Assembly: GCF_029504735.1 (NCBI RefSeq)
Contig: NZ_JAQFIP010000005.1
Coordinates: 62,001 to 126,000 of the forward strand
DNA length: 64,000 nt
Direction: 5' to 3'
DNA from: Ereboglobus sp. PH5-10
Lineage (GTDB): Bacteria > Verrucomicrobiota > Verrucomicrobiia > Opitutales > Opitutaceae
Position numbers and translations under genes: made by a program. Of the stretch, positions 19,591 through 28,204 are shown one piece after another (within the stretch, counting starts at the first letter, position 1; each line of letters opens with the position of its first letter). The notes below the pieces were generated by a model, which made no database searches, was not told the origin of the DNA, and worked only from the letters and a program-made list of their open reading frames with translations.

Positions 19591-20675
19591 CTTCCCCCGC
19601 AACCAACACCCGGCCAGATGCCGCGCCCGGCTCGGTCTGCATCGTCCGGCTCTCGGCGCTGGGTGATGTCGTAATGGTCGCGCCGCTGATAAAAATGATC
19701 CGTCGCGAATGGCCCGCGGCGACAATCACATGGATCATCGGCAAGGCCGCCCACCCCGCCGTGGCCACGTTGGAACGATTGGGCGTCGAGTTTGTTGTCA
19801 TCGAAAAACCGCGCGGCATCGGCGACTACCTCGCACTTCGCAGGCAAATGAAGGGACGCTGTTTCGACGCGCTGTTTTGCCTGCAAGCAAGCTGGCGCGC
19901 CAATTTCATTTACCCGTGCATTCGCGCGCGCCGCAAAATCGGCCACGGCAAAGGCTCCAGGGACATGCACTCGCTCTTCGTCCGCGAAAGCGTGCCCGAG
20001 CCGTCCGAGCCTTCGCATATCGCGGATCGCTTTTTGCAATTCGCCGAGGCGCTCGGCGGAAAGCGCAACGATGCGGACACCGAAGGCCCGTGGGGATTGG
20101 AGCCGCCGCCGGACGCGGTAGCATGGGCGCAAGCCGCGCTCCCCGCCGGACGCTGGCTCGCCGTTTCGCCCTGCTCCAGCAAGGCCGAGCGCGACTGGCC
20201 CGCCGAATCCTACGCGGAAGTCGTCAACGCCACATGGCGCGCGCACGGCCTGCCCGCGGTTTTGCTGGGCGGCCCCTCCGCGCGCGAACGCGTCATGGCG
20301 GACGCCATCCGCGAAAAACTCTCTCCCGAAACACGCGTGCTCGACCTGACCGGGCAAACAACCGTGCCGCAGATGCTCGCGGCGCTCAGCCGTTGCGCGG
20401 CCCTGCTCGCCCCCGACACTGGCGCGGTGCATATCGCGCGCGCCTTTGCCCGGCCTGTTGTCGGCCTGTATGCGGTGGCTCCCGCGAGCCGCACGGGTCC
20501 GTATCGCGCCGCGGAGTTTTGCGTGGACAAGTTCGCCGAGGCCGCGCGCCTCGTGCATGGTCGCGATCCCGAAACCCTGTCGCGAAGCGCGCGCGTGCAC
20601 GACCCGCGCGCCATGAAGCTCATCACCCCGCAGGAAGTGCTGCGCCAAATTGACCGCGCGCTGGCTCAGGTTTGA
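19587..20675 (+). CDS. Glycosyltransferase family 9 (heptosyltransferase-like), second copy
   Basis: 362 aa, GTG start overlapping the previous TGA by 4 bp. N-terminal SVCIVRLSALGDVVMVAPLIK is the diagnostic GT9 opening (RxSALGDxV). The C-terminal block LSRCAALLAPDTGAVHIARAFARPVVGLYAVA matches the ADP-heptose-binding region. The sequence is closer to canonical WaaC/WaaF/RfaQ than the preceding copy. It is presumed to act after it in LPS core assembly. The coupled pair suggests two consecutive transfers. Confidence 0.93.
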   Translation: MTSPATNTRPDAAPGSVCIVRLSALGDVVMVAPLIKMIRREWPAATITWIIGKAAHPAVATLERLGVEFVVIEKPRGIGDYLALRRQMKGRCFDALFCLQASWRANFIYPCIRARRKIGHGKGSRDMHSLFVRESVPEPSEPSHIADRFLQFAEALGGKRNDADTEGPWGLEPPPDAVAWAQAALPAGRWLAVSPCSSKAERDWPAESYAEVVNATWRAHGLPAVLLGGPSARERVMADAIREKLSPETRVLDLTGQTTVPQMLAALSRCAALLAPDTGAVHIARAFARPVVGLYAVAPASRTGPYRAAEFCVDKFAEAARLVHGRDPETLSRSARVHDPRAMKLITPQEVLRQIDRALAQV

Positions 20676-20751
20676 ACTCGCGCCCGCGCTCCATGCTTCC
20701 AAAATAAACATGATAAACTCTGCATCCTCATCCAATACTCACATAAAAATC

Positions 20752-21492
20752 ATGAGAATCTTTGTGGTAAACCTTCCCCACCGCACGGACAAGCGCGCCG
20801 AAATACTCGCGCAAGGCGAAAAATACAACCTGCCCCTTGAAATCTTCGATGCAGTGAACGGAAACGCCATTCCCGACGAGGAGATCAAAAAAATCGTTTA
20901 TGATTACCCGGCCTGTTACATGACCAAGGGCGTCATAGGCTGCTCGCTCAGCCACCTGAAAATATACAAAAAAATGTGCGACGAGAACATCGACCTCGCA
21001 CTTGTGCTGGAGGACGACGCCCTGCTCACGGACGACCTTCCGCTCATTCTCGGCGAATTGGAGAAAATCGACAAAAACGAAGTTCCGAAAATCTACTTTG
21101 TCTCCTCGCAATATTACAAACAGTCATCCGGTCAAAAAATTGCCGGTGGCTACGCCATCCGGGATTACATAGACGGCGGAAACAGCCACGCCTATGTGGT
21201 GAACAGAAAGGCGGCCGAGTCGCTCCACGCAAACCTGTGGCCCATCAAGTGGGAGGCCGACAAATGGTATTATTTTCAGGAAATGGGACTGGTTTCGTTT
21301 TCCTGCGTCGTTCCCCATGTGGTCGGCGTCGATGGCGTGCCGGAAAAATCCGATCTCTACACCGAGCGCGCGCTGACAAACAGAAAACGCCGCCACTATT
21401 TGAACGGATTAAAGCATGTGGTTCGCCGCCGCCGCCGCCTCGTCAAAATACTTTGGAAAATATTCAGAAAACCGTTTGTGAAAAAAAGTTAA
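20752..21492 (+). CDS. Glycosyltransferase family 25 (LPS biosynthesis)
   Basis: 246 aa if translation starts at ATG 20752 (MRIFVVNLPHRTDKRAE), where GT25 homology begins; ATG 20710 is an in-frame alternative and neither has a Shine-Dalgarno. Motifs: VVNLPHRTDKR, GCSLSHLKIYKKM, the acidic LVLEDDALLTDD metal/sugar-nucleotide site, and GGNSHAYVVNRKAAE. The C-terminus is strongly basic (VVRRRRRLVKILWKIF), consistent with peripheral membrane attachment. GT25 enzymes include LgtB/LgtE-type galactosyltransferases of lipooligosaccharide. The donor sugar is not decidable from sequence. Confidence 0.87.
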   Translation: MRIFVVNLPHRTDKRAEILAQGEKYNLPLEIFDAVNGNAIPDEEIKKIVYDYPACYMTKGVIGCSLSHLKIYKKMCDENIDLALVLEDDALLTDDLPLILGELEKIDKNEVPKIYFVSSQYYKQSSGQKIAGGYAIRDYIDGGNSHAYVVNRKAAESLHANLWPIKWEADKWYYFQEMGLVSFSCVVPHVVGVDGVPEKSDLYTERALTNRKRRHYLNGLKHVVRRRRRLVKILWKIFRKPFVKKS

Positions 21493-21556
21493 TGTAGTTT
21501 TTACAGTTGCGGAGTTCCGTCGCAGACAAGCGTAAGATAGAAATCAAAAATAGATT

Positions 21557-22525
21557 ATGACATCCTCCATTCCGTGTTTTCTGGCAATCAATGACGCGTA
21601 TGTCAGGCACGCCTGTGTCATGATCGCCTCGGCGGCGTGCAATTCCAAATCCCTTCTCAGGTTTTATATATTAAACGCCTCGCTGTCCGCCGAATCAAAA
21701 AGGGAAATCGAAGCTGTCAGGGAAATTCACAACTTCGAGGTCGAATACGTCCGGATAGACAAGCGTCTCATTGAGGACGTGCAAATAAGGGATGAGCATA
21801 TATCCGTCGAGACATGCTACCGTCTTTTGATTCCGACCATCTTTCCCGAAATGGAGAAGGCTATATATTTGGACGCGGACATGGTGGTGAGGCACGATCT
21901 GGCGGAGTTATGGGCGGAGGATGTCGGGGATTTTTACGCGGGCGTCGTGGAGGATTTTATTCATGTTAAAATAAAAAACTACGACTCCATCTTTCCGTCG
22001 CGGCGCTATTTCAACGCCGGGGTGCTCCTGCTCAACCTGAGGAAAATACGAAAGGATATTCCCTTTGCCCGGTTTGTGGAAATTGAAAGCCGCCACCGGG
22101 ATTCGCTCAGGCACCAGGACCAGGATGTGCTGAACATCGCGCTCGGGAACAATGTCAAATACCTCCCGTTGAAATGGAATGTCACGTTTCTCTACTTCAA
22201 TCCGCGGCGAAGATTTCCCAAGACACTCGGCTTCACGGCCGCCGAAGTCGTCGCGGCCCGCGAGAACCCGGCGATCGTGCACTATATCGGTTCATTGAAA
22301 CCGTGGCGCGTGCCTTGCGGGTTCATGGCGCCGCCTTATGTGAAAGAGTATTTTAAGTATTTGGACATGGTCACGGGACGAAAAAATTACGCCGAGGCCG
22401 TTAAAAAATTCCCCCGCGTGCGCGACTTTTTTGCATACTGGTGGCGGCATCCGTTTTTTTTCGTGCGTCCAAAAACCTACGCCCTCATGAGGGCGCGGCG
22501 AAAGTTTCCCATTGAAAGCATTTAA
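21557..22525 (+). CDS. Glycosyltransferase family 8 (LPS glucosyl/galactosyltransferase-like)
   Basis: 322 aa, ATG 21557. GT-A fold retaining enzyme: N-terminal CFLAINDAYVRHACVMIAS, the metal-binding DxD in AIYLDADMVV (D106/D108), FNAGVLLLNL, the HQDQDVLN box and the later HYIGSLKPW box are all classic GT8 features (WaaJ/LgtC/RfaJ type). The last about 50 residues are basic and aromatic, suggesting membrane association. It is part of the one-strand glycosyltransferase run and probably extends the LPS outer core. Confidence 0.93.
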   Translation: MTSSIPCFLAINDAYVRHACVMIASAACNSKSLLRFYILNASLSAESKREIEAVREIHNFEVEYVRIDKRLIEDVQIRDEHISVETCYRLLIPTIFPEMEKAIYLDADMVVRHDLAELWAEDVGDFYAGVVEDFIHVKIKNYDSIFPSRRYFNAGVLLLNLRKIRKDIPFARFVEIESRHRDSLRHQDQDVLNIALGNNVKYLPLKWNVTFLYFNPRRRFPKTLGFTAAEVVAARENPAIVHYIGSLKPWRVPCGFMAPPYVKEYFKYLDMVTGRKNYAEAVKKFPRVRDFFAYWWRHPFFFVRPKTYALMRARRKFPIESI

Positions 22526-22558
22526 AATCCCGGCATATCCGGCATGCCTCCATCGCAC

Positions 22559-23728
22559 ATGAATTCGAAAAAACCAATCCGACTGGCTCTCCTCGTTGAC
22601 GAGTATTTTGGCGCCCTTGGCACCGCATTTGGCGGCTATGGGTTTCTCGCCCGGCGTTATGTGGCCAAATACCTTCCCTGCGAGGAAATTCAGGTGGACG
22701 TTTTGATACGGCGAAAAAAGAGCCTGCTATTCGCGAAAAAAGATCTCGTTGACGGTGTGAACGTCTGGCATCTTCCCCGCTATGCTTGGCTGGCGAGGCG
22801 CTGGTTGAAAAAACAGAACTACGATATTTATTTGAGCATAGAACTCACATCGGCTTCCGCGCGGATAATGCGACTTGTTGATAAATCAAAGAAACTCATT
22901 CTTTGGATCCAAGATCCACGCCCCAAAAAAGACTGGGATGAAATTTCAACAGTAGGACTGCTTCAGGAGAAATCCTATTACAACCAACAGGATTACGATT
23001 TTGTTGAAAGTCTTTATAAAGAGAATAGAGTCGATTTTGTTTCGCAGGGCTTTTTTCTAAATCCCAAAGCAATCGAACTGTATTCCTTACCGCCTACTGT
23101 CTCAATAACATACCTCCCCAATCCGGTGGAAATGCCGGCTGACCAAGGCGTTGATGCCACACAGTTTTCAAAGAAAAACATGATTATTTTTCTGGGACGG
23201 ATTGAGTCTGTGAAGAGAGGCTGGCTGTTCGGTGAAATCGCTAAAAAAATGCCTGAATTTGAATTTTATATACTTGGGCAAACATTCAGGGAAAAGGGTG
23301 AAAACTCTGCGATCATGCAAAAATACTCCAATATAGAGAATTTGCACTTCCCCGGCCATGTGGATGGACCTGAAAAGGAATCTTTTTTGCGGGAGGCCAA
23401 AATATTGGTCAATACATCCATTCACGAGGCACTGCCTGTTTCTTTTTTAGAGGCGCTCGCGCATGGGACACTGCTTGTTAGCAATCAAAATCCTGAGAAC
23501 TTGACTTCAAAATTTGGAATATGGGTGGGCGAGGTTTTGGGCGATGGTTTCGATAAAGTTGATCTATTTGTGAACGCCATTCGCCGGATAATGAACGATG
23601 AGAGCTTCCGTTGCGAGCACGCCAAAGCCGCTGTGAAATACATTCAGGAAACCCACAACATCAATCGTTTTGTCCGCGACATGAGCCAGATCGTCCTGAA
23701 GAAGGCTCGCCCCTCCGAAAAATCTTAA
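22559..23728 (+). CDS. Glycosyltransferase family 4, AT-rich
   Basis: 389 aa from ATG 22559 (MNSKKPIRLALLVDEYFG); five upstream in-frame codons are dispensable. GT-B fold: N-terminal VDEYFGALGTAFGGYGFLARRY; C-terminal domain starts near 210 with IIFLGRIESVKRGWLF, then FYILGQTF and the E-x7-E-like HEALPVSFLEALAHGTLLVSNQNPENL donor-sugar site. Base composition is much more AT-rich than the GT9 and GT8 genes around it, with codons such as AAA, ATA and TTT frequent, which suggests separate origin. It is the most distinctive gene of the cluster. Confidence 0.88.
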   Translation: MNSKKPIRLALLVDEYFGALGTAFGGYGFLARRYVAKYLPCEEIQVDVLIRRKKSLLFAKKDLVDGVNVWHLPRYAWLARRWLKKQNYDIYLSIELTSASARIMRLVDKSKKLILWIQDPRPKKDWDEISTVGLLQEKSYYNQQDYDFVESLYKENRVDFVSQGFFLNPKAIELYSLPPTVSITYLPNPVEMPADQGVDATQFSKKNMIIFLGRIESVKRGWLFGEIAKKMPEFEFYILGQTFREKGENSAIMQKYSNIENLHFPGHVDGPEKESFLREAKILVNTSIHEALPVSFLEALAHGTLLVSNQNPENLTSKFGIWVGEVLGDGFDKVDLFVNAIRRIMNDESFRCEHAKAAVKYIQETHNINRFVRDMSQIVLKKARPSEKS

Positions 23729-23773
23729 GGAGACATTGATAATCAATCCCGATTTCTATTAGATGGCATTTTA

Positions 23774-24535
23774 ATGACCCAGACCAATCTTCCATTCGTC
23801 ACGTATGTGATAAACCTGGACCGCTATCCGGAACGGTTTGAGACCATGTCGGAAGCGCTGAAACGGGAGCAAATCCCCTGTGAGCGCATCCAGGCCATTG
23901 ATGGGCGCACCCGTGTTTTTACCAAGGACGAAATCGACCTCAAGGCATACGAAAAAAACCACGGCAGGCCGCCGGGCATCGGCGTCGCCGCCTGCTACAT
24001 GAGTCACCTTTCGACCTACAAGGCGCTTCTGAACTCTTCGTATGAGTTCGCCCTGATATTCGAGGACGACATGCTCATCAACCCCGGACTCAGGCAACTG
24101 GTAATCGATTCCATCAAGATCAAGGACTCATGGGATGTGTTGCGGTTTGCGGGATTTCACTCTGGCTGTCCGGTGCGCCGGAAGATGATCAACGCCACCC
24201 ATTCAATGTGCTATAACTTCACATCAAGAACAGGCGGCGGTTGTTATATGATAAATAGAAAGGCGGCAAAAAGTTACCTGGAAAAGATGCTGCCCATCAC
24301 TGTGCATATCGACCATGAATACCCCAAGTCGTGGAAATACAATCTTCGCATATTTTCCATTTACCCCGCCCCGTGCGTCGATGCCGGATTGCCGACATCC
24401 ATTGAATACGCGGCCGCTAAAAAACTAAAAAGGCCGTGGTATAAAAAATTTCCCACCTTGTTTTACAGGGCGAGAATCGCCACGCGCCAAATCTGGCACG
24501 GCATCAGCCACGGTTACTGTTTTCCAAGGAAATAA
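23774..24535 (+). CDS. Glycosyltransferase family 25, second copy
   Basis: 253 aa, ATG 23774. It begins TNLPFVTYVINLDRYPERFETM, the GT25 opening, and has GIGVAACYMSHLSTYKALL, the acidic IFEDDMLINPG site and GGCYMINRKAAKSYLEKMLP. It is a distant paralogue of the GT25 at 20752; similarity is confined to these motifs, so it is not a recent duplicate. It is the last gene of the glycosyltransferase run; no terminator is apparent before the ilv leader 60 bp on. Confidence 0.87.
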   Translation: MTQTNLPFVTYVINLDRYPERFETMSEALKREQIPCERIQAIDGRTRVFTKDEIDLKAYEKNHGRPPGIGVAACYMSHLSTYKALLNSSYEFALIFEDDMLINPGLRQLVIDSIKIKDSWDVLRFAGFHSGCPVRRKMINATHSMCYNFTSRTGGGCYMINRKAAKSYLEKMLPITVHIDHEYPKSWKYNLRIFSIYPAPCVDAGLPTSIEYAAAKKLKRPWYKKFPTLFYRARIATRQIWHGISHGYCFPRK

Positions 24536-24593
24536 ACCCAAGCTCGCGCTTGACAACACGCCAACCAGGCGCATCTCTCAACCACGTTCACCA

Positions 24594-24689
24594 ATGACTC
24601 CCTTCGCCAACAACGCTCTCGCCAATCTCGTCGCCCTCGTGGTCGTCGTAGTAGTCGTGCGTTGCGCACGCCGAGAGGGCCGTTGGTAA
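24594..24689 (+). CDS. ilvBN leader peptide, valine-rich (IvbL-like)
   Basis: A 31-aa ORF, MTPFANNALANLV followed by A-L and then seven consecutive valine codons (24639-24659), ending in a basic tail and TAA. Eight of 31 codons are valine and three are leucine. The run uses GTG, GTC and GTA, so stalling would respond to general charged-valine supply. It sits upstream of ilvB and just before a strong terminator, like E. coli ivbL upstream of ilvBN. No separate function is expected for the peptide itself. It is too short for ordinary gene calling. Confidence 0.85.
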   Translation: MTPFANNALANLVALVVVVVVVRCARREGRW

Positions 24690-24703
24690 ACACAACCACT
24701 TTT

Positions 24704-24740
24704 GCCCCCTCTGGCGTGATCGCCGGAGGGGGCTTTTTTT
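24704..24740 (+). terminator. Intrinsic terminator of the ilv attenuator
   Basis: A 13-bp stem from G24704 to G24716 paired with C24721 to C24733, containing one G-U pair. The loop is TGAT, and seven T residues follow immediately (24734-24740). It lies between the leader peptide and ilvB, so it would stop transcription before the structural genes unless antitermination occurs. It is the strongest class of intrinsic terminator in the window. Confidence 0.92.
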
Positions 24741-24789
24741 GGCTCCGCGACGGTGAAACGAACAGGGGCGGGTTTCTTTCTCCAACCAA

Positions 24790-26529
24790 ATGAAACCAAG
24801 CACACCGCTCACCACCATGACCAAAAAGAAATACACAGGCGCCACGCTCCTGACCGCGTTGCTGGAACGCCAGGAAATCCGCCAAATGCCCGGCATCCCC
24901 GGCGGCGCAATTCTGCCGTTCTACGACGCGCTCCACACAAGCCCCATCCGGCATATTCTCGCCCGCCACGAGCAGGGCGCCGGCTTCATTGCGCAGGGAA
25001 TGGCGCGCGTCACCGGCCGCGCCGCGACCTGCGTCGCCACTTCCGGCCCCGGCGCCACCAACCTCATCACCGCCATCGCCGACGCGCGCCTCGACTCGAT
25101 TCCGCTCGTCGCCATCACCGGCCAGGTCGCGCAATCGCTCATTGGCACCGACGCCTTTCAGGAAGTCGATTTCTACGGGCTCACCGTCCCCATAACAAAA
25201 CACAATTACCTCGTGCGCAACGTCCGCGAACTTCTCCACATCGTCCCCGAGGCGTTCACACTCGCCGAATCAGGGCGTCCCGGCCCCGTCGTGATCGACG
25301 TTCCCAAGGATGTGCAAACCGCTTCCATCGAACTCTCCGATGACGAGCTCCCCGCGCCCGGCGGATGCCGCCCCACCCCGCCGGCAAAGGACGCCGAAAT
25401 CGACGCGCTCGCGCGCATGCTCGCCAAGGCGCAACGGCCCGTGCTTTACCTCGGCGGCGGCATCATCGCGGCCAATGCCTCCGAACCCGCGCACGAACTC
25501 GCCAAACGCCTCGCCTCGCCCGTCGTCAGCACGCTCAACGCCCTCGGCGCAATCCCCGCCGCCAGCCCGCACCACATGGGCATGCTCGGCATGCACGGCA
25601 CGCGCGCCACCCACACACTCCTTGATGAATGCGACCTGCTCATCGCCATCGGCGCGCGTTTCGACGACCGCGCCACGGGCAAAGTCGCCGAGTTTTGCCC
25701 GCGCGCCGCCATCGCGCACATTGACATCGACCGCGCCGAGTTCGGCAAAATCAAGCGCCCGCACCTCTCCATCGAGGCCGACGCCGCCGACGTCCTCCAC
25801 CGCCTGCTCAACCACTCCGTCTTTCACTCTTCACCAGCCATCATTAACAATTCCAAATGGCTCGCCCGCGCCACCGCGCTCCGCGACGCGCATCCGCTCC
25901 GCCATCCCTCGCGCGAAACCGCGCCGTTGCATCCGGTGAACATTTGCCGGTTCCTCGCAAAAACGCTTCCGGGCGATGCGATCATCGCAACCGACGTCGG
26001 CCAGCATCAAATGTGGGTTGCGCAAGCCTACCCTTTCCGCTCGCCGCGCACGCTGCTCACCTCCGGCGGACTCGGCACGATGGGCTTTGGCCTGCCAACC
26101 GCCATCGGCGCGGCCTTTGCCGCCCCCGGAAAACGCATCGCCTGCGTCAGCGGCGACGGCTCGCTGCTCATGAACATTCAGGAGCTTGCCACGCTCGCCG
26201 ACCACAACCTGCCCGTTGCCGTTCTTGTTTTTAACAACGCCCACCTCGGCCTCGTGCGCCAGCAGCAGGAGCTTTTTTACGGGCGCCGTTACGAGGCGTC
26301 GCGCTTTGAGACCACGCCCGATTTCGCCGCGCTCGCGCGCGCCTTTGGCATTCGAGGGCACAGCATCGCCGCCAACTCAGCCGATCCGCTTGGCGACATC
26401 GCCGCCGCGCTCGCCCAGCCCGGCCCCTGCCTGGTCGACATCCCGGTCATCGCCACCGAAAACGTGCTTCCCATGGTTCCTCCCGGCGCTGCCAACAACC
26501 AGTCGATCGAGCACGCCGGGGCAATGTAA
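24790..26529 (+). CDS. ilvB: Acetolactate synthase large (catalytic) subunit
   Basis: 579 aa from ATG 24790, or 570 aa from ATG 24817 (MTKKKYTGATLL); neither start has a clear ribosome binding site. ThDP enzyme joining two pyruvates, or pyruvate and 2-oxobutyrate, for valine, leucine and isoleucine synthesis. The activating glutamate is E61 in ARHEQGAGF. SGPGATN, the FAD-region GMLGMHGTRATH, and the ThDP motif GDGSLLMNIQELATLADHNLPVAVLVFNN are all present. With the short ilvN and the valine leader upstream, the locus mirrors the enterobacterial ilvBN operon. Confidence 0.96.
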   Translation: MKPSTPLTTMTKKKYTGATLLTALLERQEIRQMPGIPGGAILPFYDALHTSPIRHILARHEQGAGFIAQGMARVTGRAATCVATSGPGATNLITAIADARLDSIPLVAITGQVAQSLIGTDAFQEVDFYGLTVPITKHNYLVRNVRELLHIVPEAFTLAESGRPGPVVIDVPKDVQTASIELSDDELPAPGGCRPTPPAKDAEIDALARMLAKAQRPVLYLGGGIIAANASEPAHELAKRLASPVVSTLNALGAIPAASPHHMGMLGMHGTRATHTLLDECDLLIAIGARFDDRATGKVAEFCPRAAIAHIDIDRAEFGKIKRPHLSIEADAADVLHRLLNHSVFHSSPAIINNSKWLARATALRDAHPLRHPSRETAPLHPVNICRFLAKTLPGDAIIATDVGQHQMWVAQAYPFRSPRTLLTSGGLGTMGFGLPTAIGAAFAAPGKRIACVSGDGSLLMNIQELATLADHNLPVAVLVFNNAHLGLVRQQQELFYGRRYEASRFETTPDFAALARAFGIRGHSIAANSADPLGDIAAALAQPGPCLVDIPVIATENVLPMVPPGAANNQSIEHAGAM

Positions 26530-26598
26530 GCGCCCCCTAAGGGTTGCCCTTTTCGCAAACAGCAAACCCATCATTGAAAACATCCAGTCGCAATTAAC

Positions 26599-26892
26599 AT
26601 GAACACTTCCACCATCGAACAAACACACATCATCGACCTTCGCGTCCGCAATCATCCCGGAGTCATGTCGCACATCACAGGCCTCTTCGCTCGCCGCGCA
26701 TTCAACCTCGAGGCGATTCTTTGCGTGCCCGTCTCCGGAAACGACGAAAGCCGCATGCTTCTCCTAGTAAACGACACGCCCAAGCTCGAACAAATCGAGC
26801 GCCAGCTCGCCAAGCTCCACGACGTGCTCGCCGTGCGCCAGCGCATCGATCTGCCGTCCGATTATTTCGAGCGCCTTGGAAAAAGCATCTGA
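26599..26892 (+). CDS. ilvN: Acetolactate synthase small (regulatory) subunit
   Basis: 97 aa, one ACT domain only (IIDLRVRNHPGVMSHITGLFARRAFNLEAILC), the short type found in E. coli IlvN rather than the ~160-aa IlvH form. It binds valine for feedback inhibition and stimulates IlvB. It starts 69 bp after ilvB. The TGA stop is the first base pair group of a small hairpin (TGAGGC/GCCTCA, 26890-26905) with a poor T-tract, a possible weak terminator. Confidence 0.93.
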   Translation: MNTSTIEQTHIIDLRVRNHPGVMSHITGLFARRAFNLEAILCVPVSGNDESRMLLLVNDTPKLEQIERQLAKLHDVLAVRQRIDLPSDYFERLGKSI

Positions 26893-26947
26893 GGCAGACG
26901 CCTCAATTTCCTCCGTGCGCGACCGCAAGGGCGGAACGGCTTTCCCG

Positions 26948-28015
26948 TCACAGTTCCAGCGTGAAATCGTGCGCGGGCTCGTCGAGCCACATGTCATACC
27001 AGGGCGAGTAAGTTTTGACGGCGACGGTTTTGCGGTCGGCGTTGAAGTGCACAAGCCGGAGGAATCCGCCGCCACCGTAGCCGCGGGACGGCTTCACCCC
27101 GCCCTGGTAGTTGGCGAGCAACTGGTGCACCATGCGACCGCCCTTGCCGGGCGTGCTGAGGCGTCCGGCCCCGCCGTGCAACACATGGCCGCTGAAAACA
27201 AAACGGATGTTTTCGTGTTGTGATATGAAGCCGTCCCACATCTCGGTCGCGTCGGTCACGCTTCCTGGCGTCGCCGCGAGCGAGTATGAATGAGGGTTCC
27301 AGCGCTGCTTTTTACCCTTCTTCGCCCAATCGTAACGCGTGCCGTCGGAATAGATAAACGCATGGGTGACCACAATCGTGTCCAAGTCCTTGTTTTCGGA
27401 CACAATCTTGTTCGCCCATTCGAGCACCTCGGGACGCGGCCCGAACTCAAGCGATACCACGAGCAATTCGCCATGCGGCGTGACGACCTTGTGCCAGCTG
27501 TTTTCAAGGTGCAGTTTTTCAAACAGGCCGTGGGCCTTGCTGTTGCGATAATCGCGCCCGGAAAAGTGCTCGTTGAGCAACGTCGAGCGATCATCGCTCC
27601 GGCCCCACCGCCCGATGTCGTGGTTGCCGGTTGCCAGGCTGTAGGGGACGCGCGCGCGGTTCAGCTCGCTCATCGCCTGCCTCGCCACGAGCCATTCCGC
27701 ATGCACGTTGTTGTCCACGATGTCGCCCTCGTGGGCAACGAAACAAAGCTTGAGCCGCGCCTTGTTGGCCGCGAGCCACTGGGTCTGGCGGACAAACACC
27801 TCGGGATGGTTGATCGTGTAGGTCTGGGTGTCGGGCAGCAGCGCGATGGTCCAGCCATCGGCAAAAATATCCGGCAGCCGCGTCTCGGGCATCGCAACCA
27901 CGGGCGCGGGCGGCGTCCATTTTTTATCATTCGGGGCGGTCGCGAGAAATTTCGGCGCAAGCGCGGTTCCCGCGGCGGCAACGGTCAAGGTGTGGATAAA
28001 TTGTTTTCGGTTCAT
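26948..28015 (-). CDS. Exported calcineurin-like metallophosphoesterase
   Basis: 355 aa from ATG 28013-28015 (MNRKQFIHTLTVAAAG); the first 25 residues are a signal-like sequence and the earlier frame is unlikely. Metallophosphoesterase motifs: LLPDTQTYT (a divergent form of the usual D-x-H start), VAHEGDIVDNN, ATGNHDIGRW (GNHD), VVTHAFIY and FSGHVLHGG. The protein is likely to act in the periplasm on phosphate esters; the substrate is unknown. The family is common in Verrucomicrobia and Planctomycetes. Its upstream region carries a 9-bp perfect dyad. Confidence 0.88.
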   Translation of the reverse strand: MNRKQFIHTLTVAAAGTALAPKFLATAPNDKKWTPPAPVVAMPETRLPDIFADGWTIALLPDTQTYTINHPEVFVRQTQWLAANKARLKLCFVAHEGDIVDNNVHAEWLVARQAMSELNRARVPYSLATGNHDIGRWGRSDDRSTLLNEHFSGRDYRNSKAHGLFEKLHLENSWHKVVTPHGELLVVSLEFGPRPEVLEWANKIVSENKDLDTIVVTHAFIYSDGTRYDWAKKGKKQRWNPHSYSLAATPGSVTDATEMWDGFISQHENIRFVFSGHVLHGGAGRLSTPGKGGRMVHQLLANYQGGVKPSRGYGGGGFLRLVHFNADRKTVAVKTYSPWYDMWLDEPAHDFTLEL

Positions 28016-28066
28016 GGGCTGGAGTTGGGTTAGTGAGTGGAAACAAACGCGCCTGTGAACTAAAAG

Positions 28067-28100
28067 CCGCGTTAGCGTCCTGTCCAGCATCCTAACGCGG
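28067..28100. promoter_or_regulatory. 9-bp perfect dyad between divergent genes, possible operator
   Basis: CCGCGTTAG (28067-28075) and its exact reverse complement CTAACGCGG (28092-28100) are separated by 16 nt. The centre lies 68 bp upstream of the phosphoesterase start and about 120 bp upstream of fabG. It could bind a dimeric regulator or fold as RNA; no T-run follows on either strand. Confidence 0.35.
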
Positions 28101-28204
28101 AACGCCGGAAAGCGCCGCGCATTTCTGTCTTCTATTTTTCCTCACGACCCGTCAGCGTTTGCCTTTCACATCCAGTATTCCGCAATTAAAACTCCGTATT
28201 CCAA

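Larger units (their letters stand above)
24550..24740 (+). promoter_or_regulatory. ilvBN leader: transcription attenuator
   Basis: A perfect -35-like TTGACA lies at 24550-24555, but the -10 is weak. A 31-codon leader ORF follows (24594-24689). Segment 24669-24680, at the end of the ORF, can pair with the left arm of the downstream terminator (around 24704-24716) as an antiterminator. The same segment can instead pair with GCCCTC (24633-24638) inside the leader ORF as a protector. A small hairpin CGTGCG/CGCACG (24656-24670) could act as a pause site. A ribosome stalled on the valine codons would cover the protector and leave the antiterminator free. This is the layout of amino-acid-biosynthetic attenuators; the mechanism is inferred. 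Confidence 0.85.

Noticed and set aside
24550-24580. Full sigma-70 promoter for the ilv leader
   Set aside because: The -35 is perfect (TTGACA) but no good -10 is found at 16-18 bp spacing, so only the attenuator as a whole is annotated.
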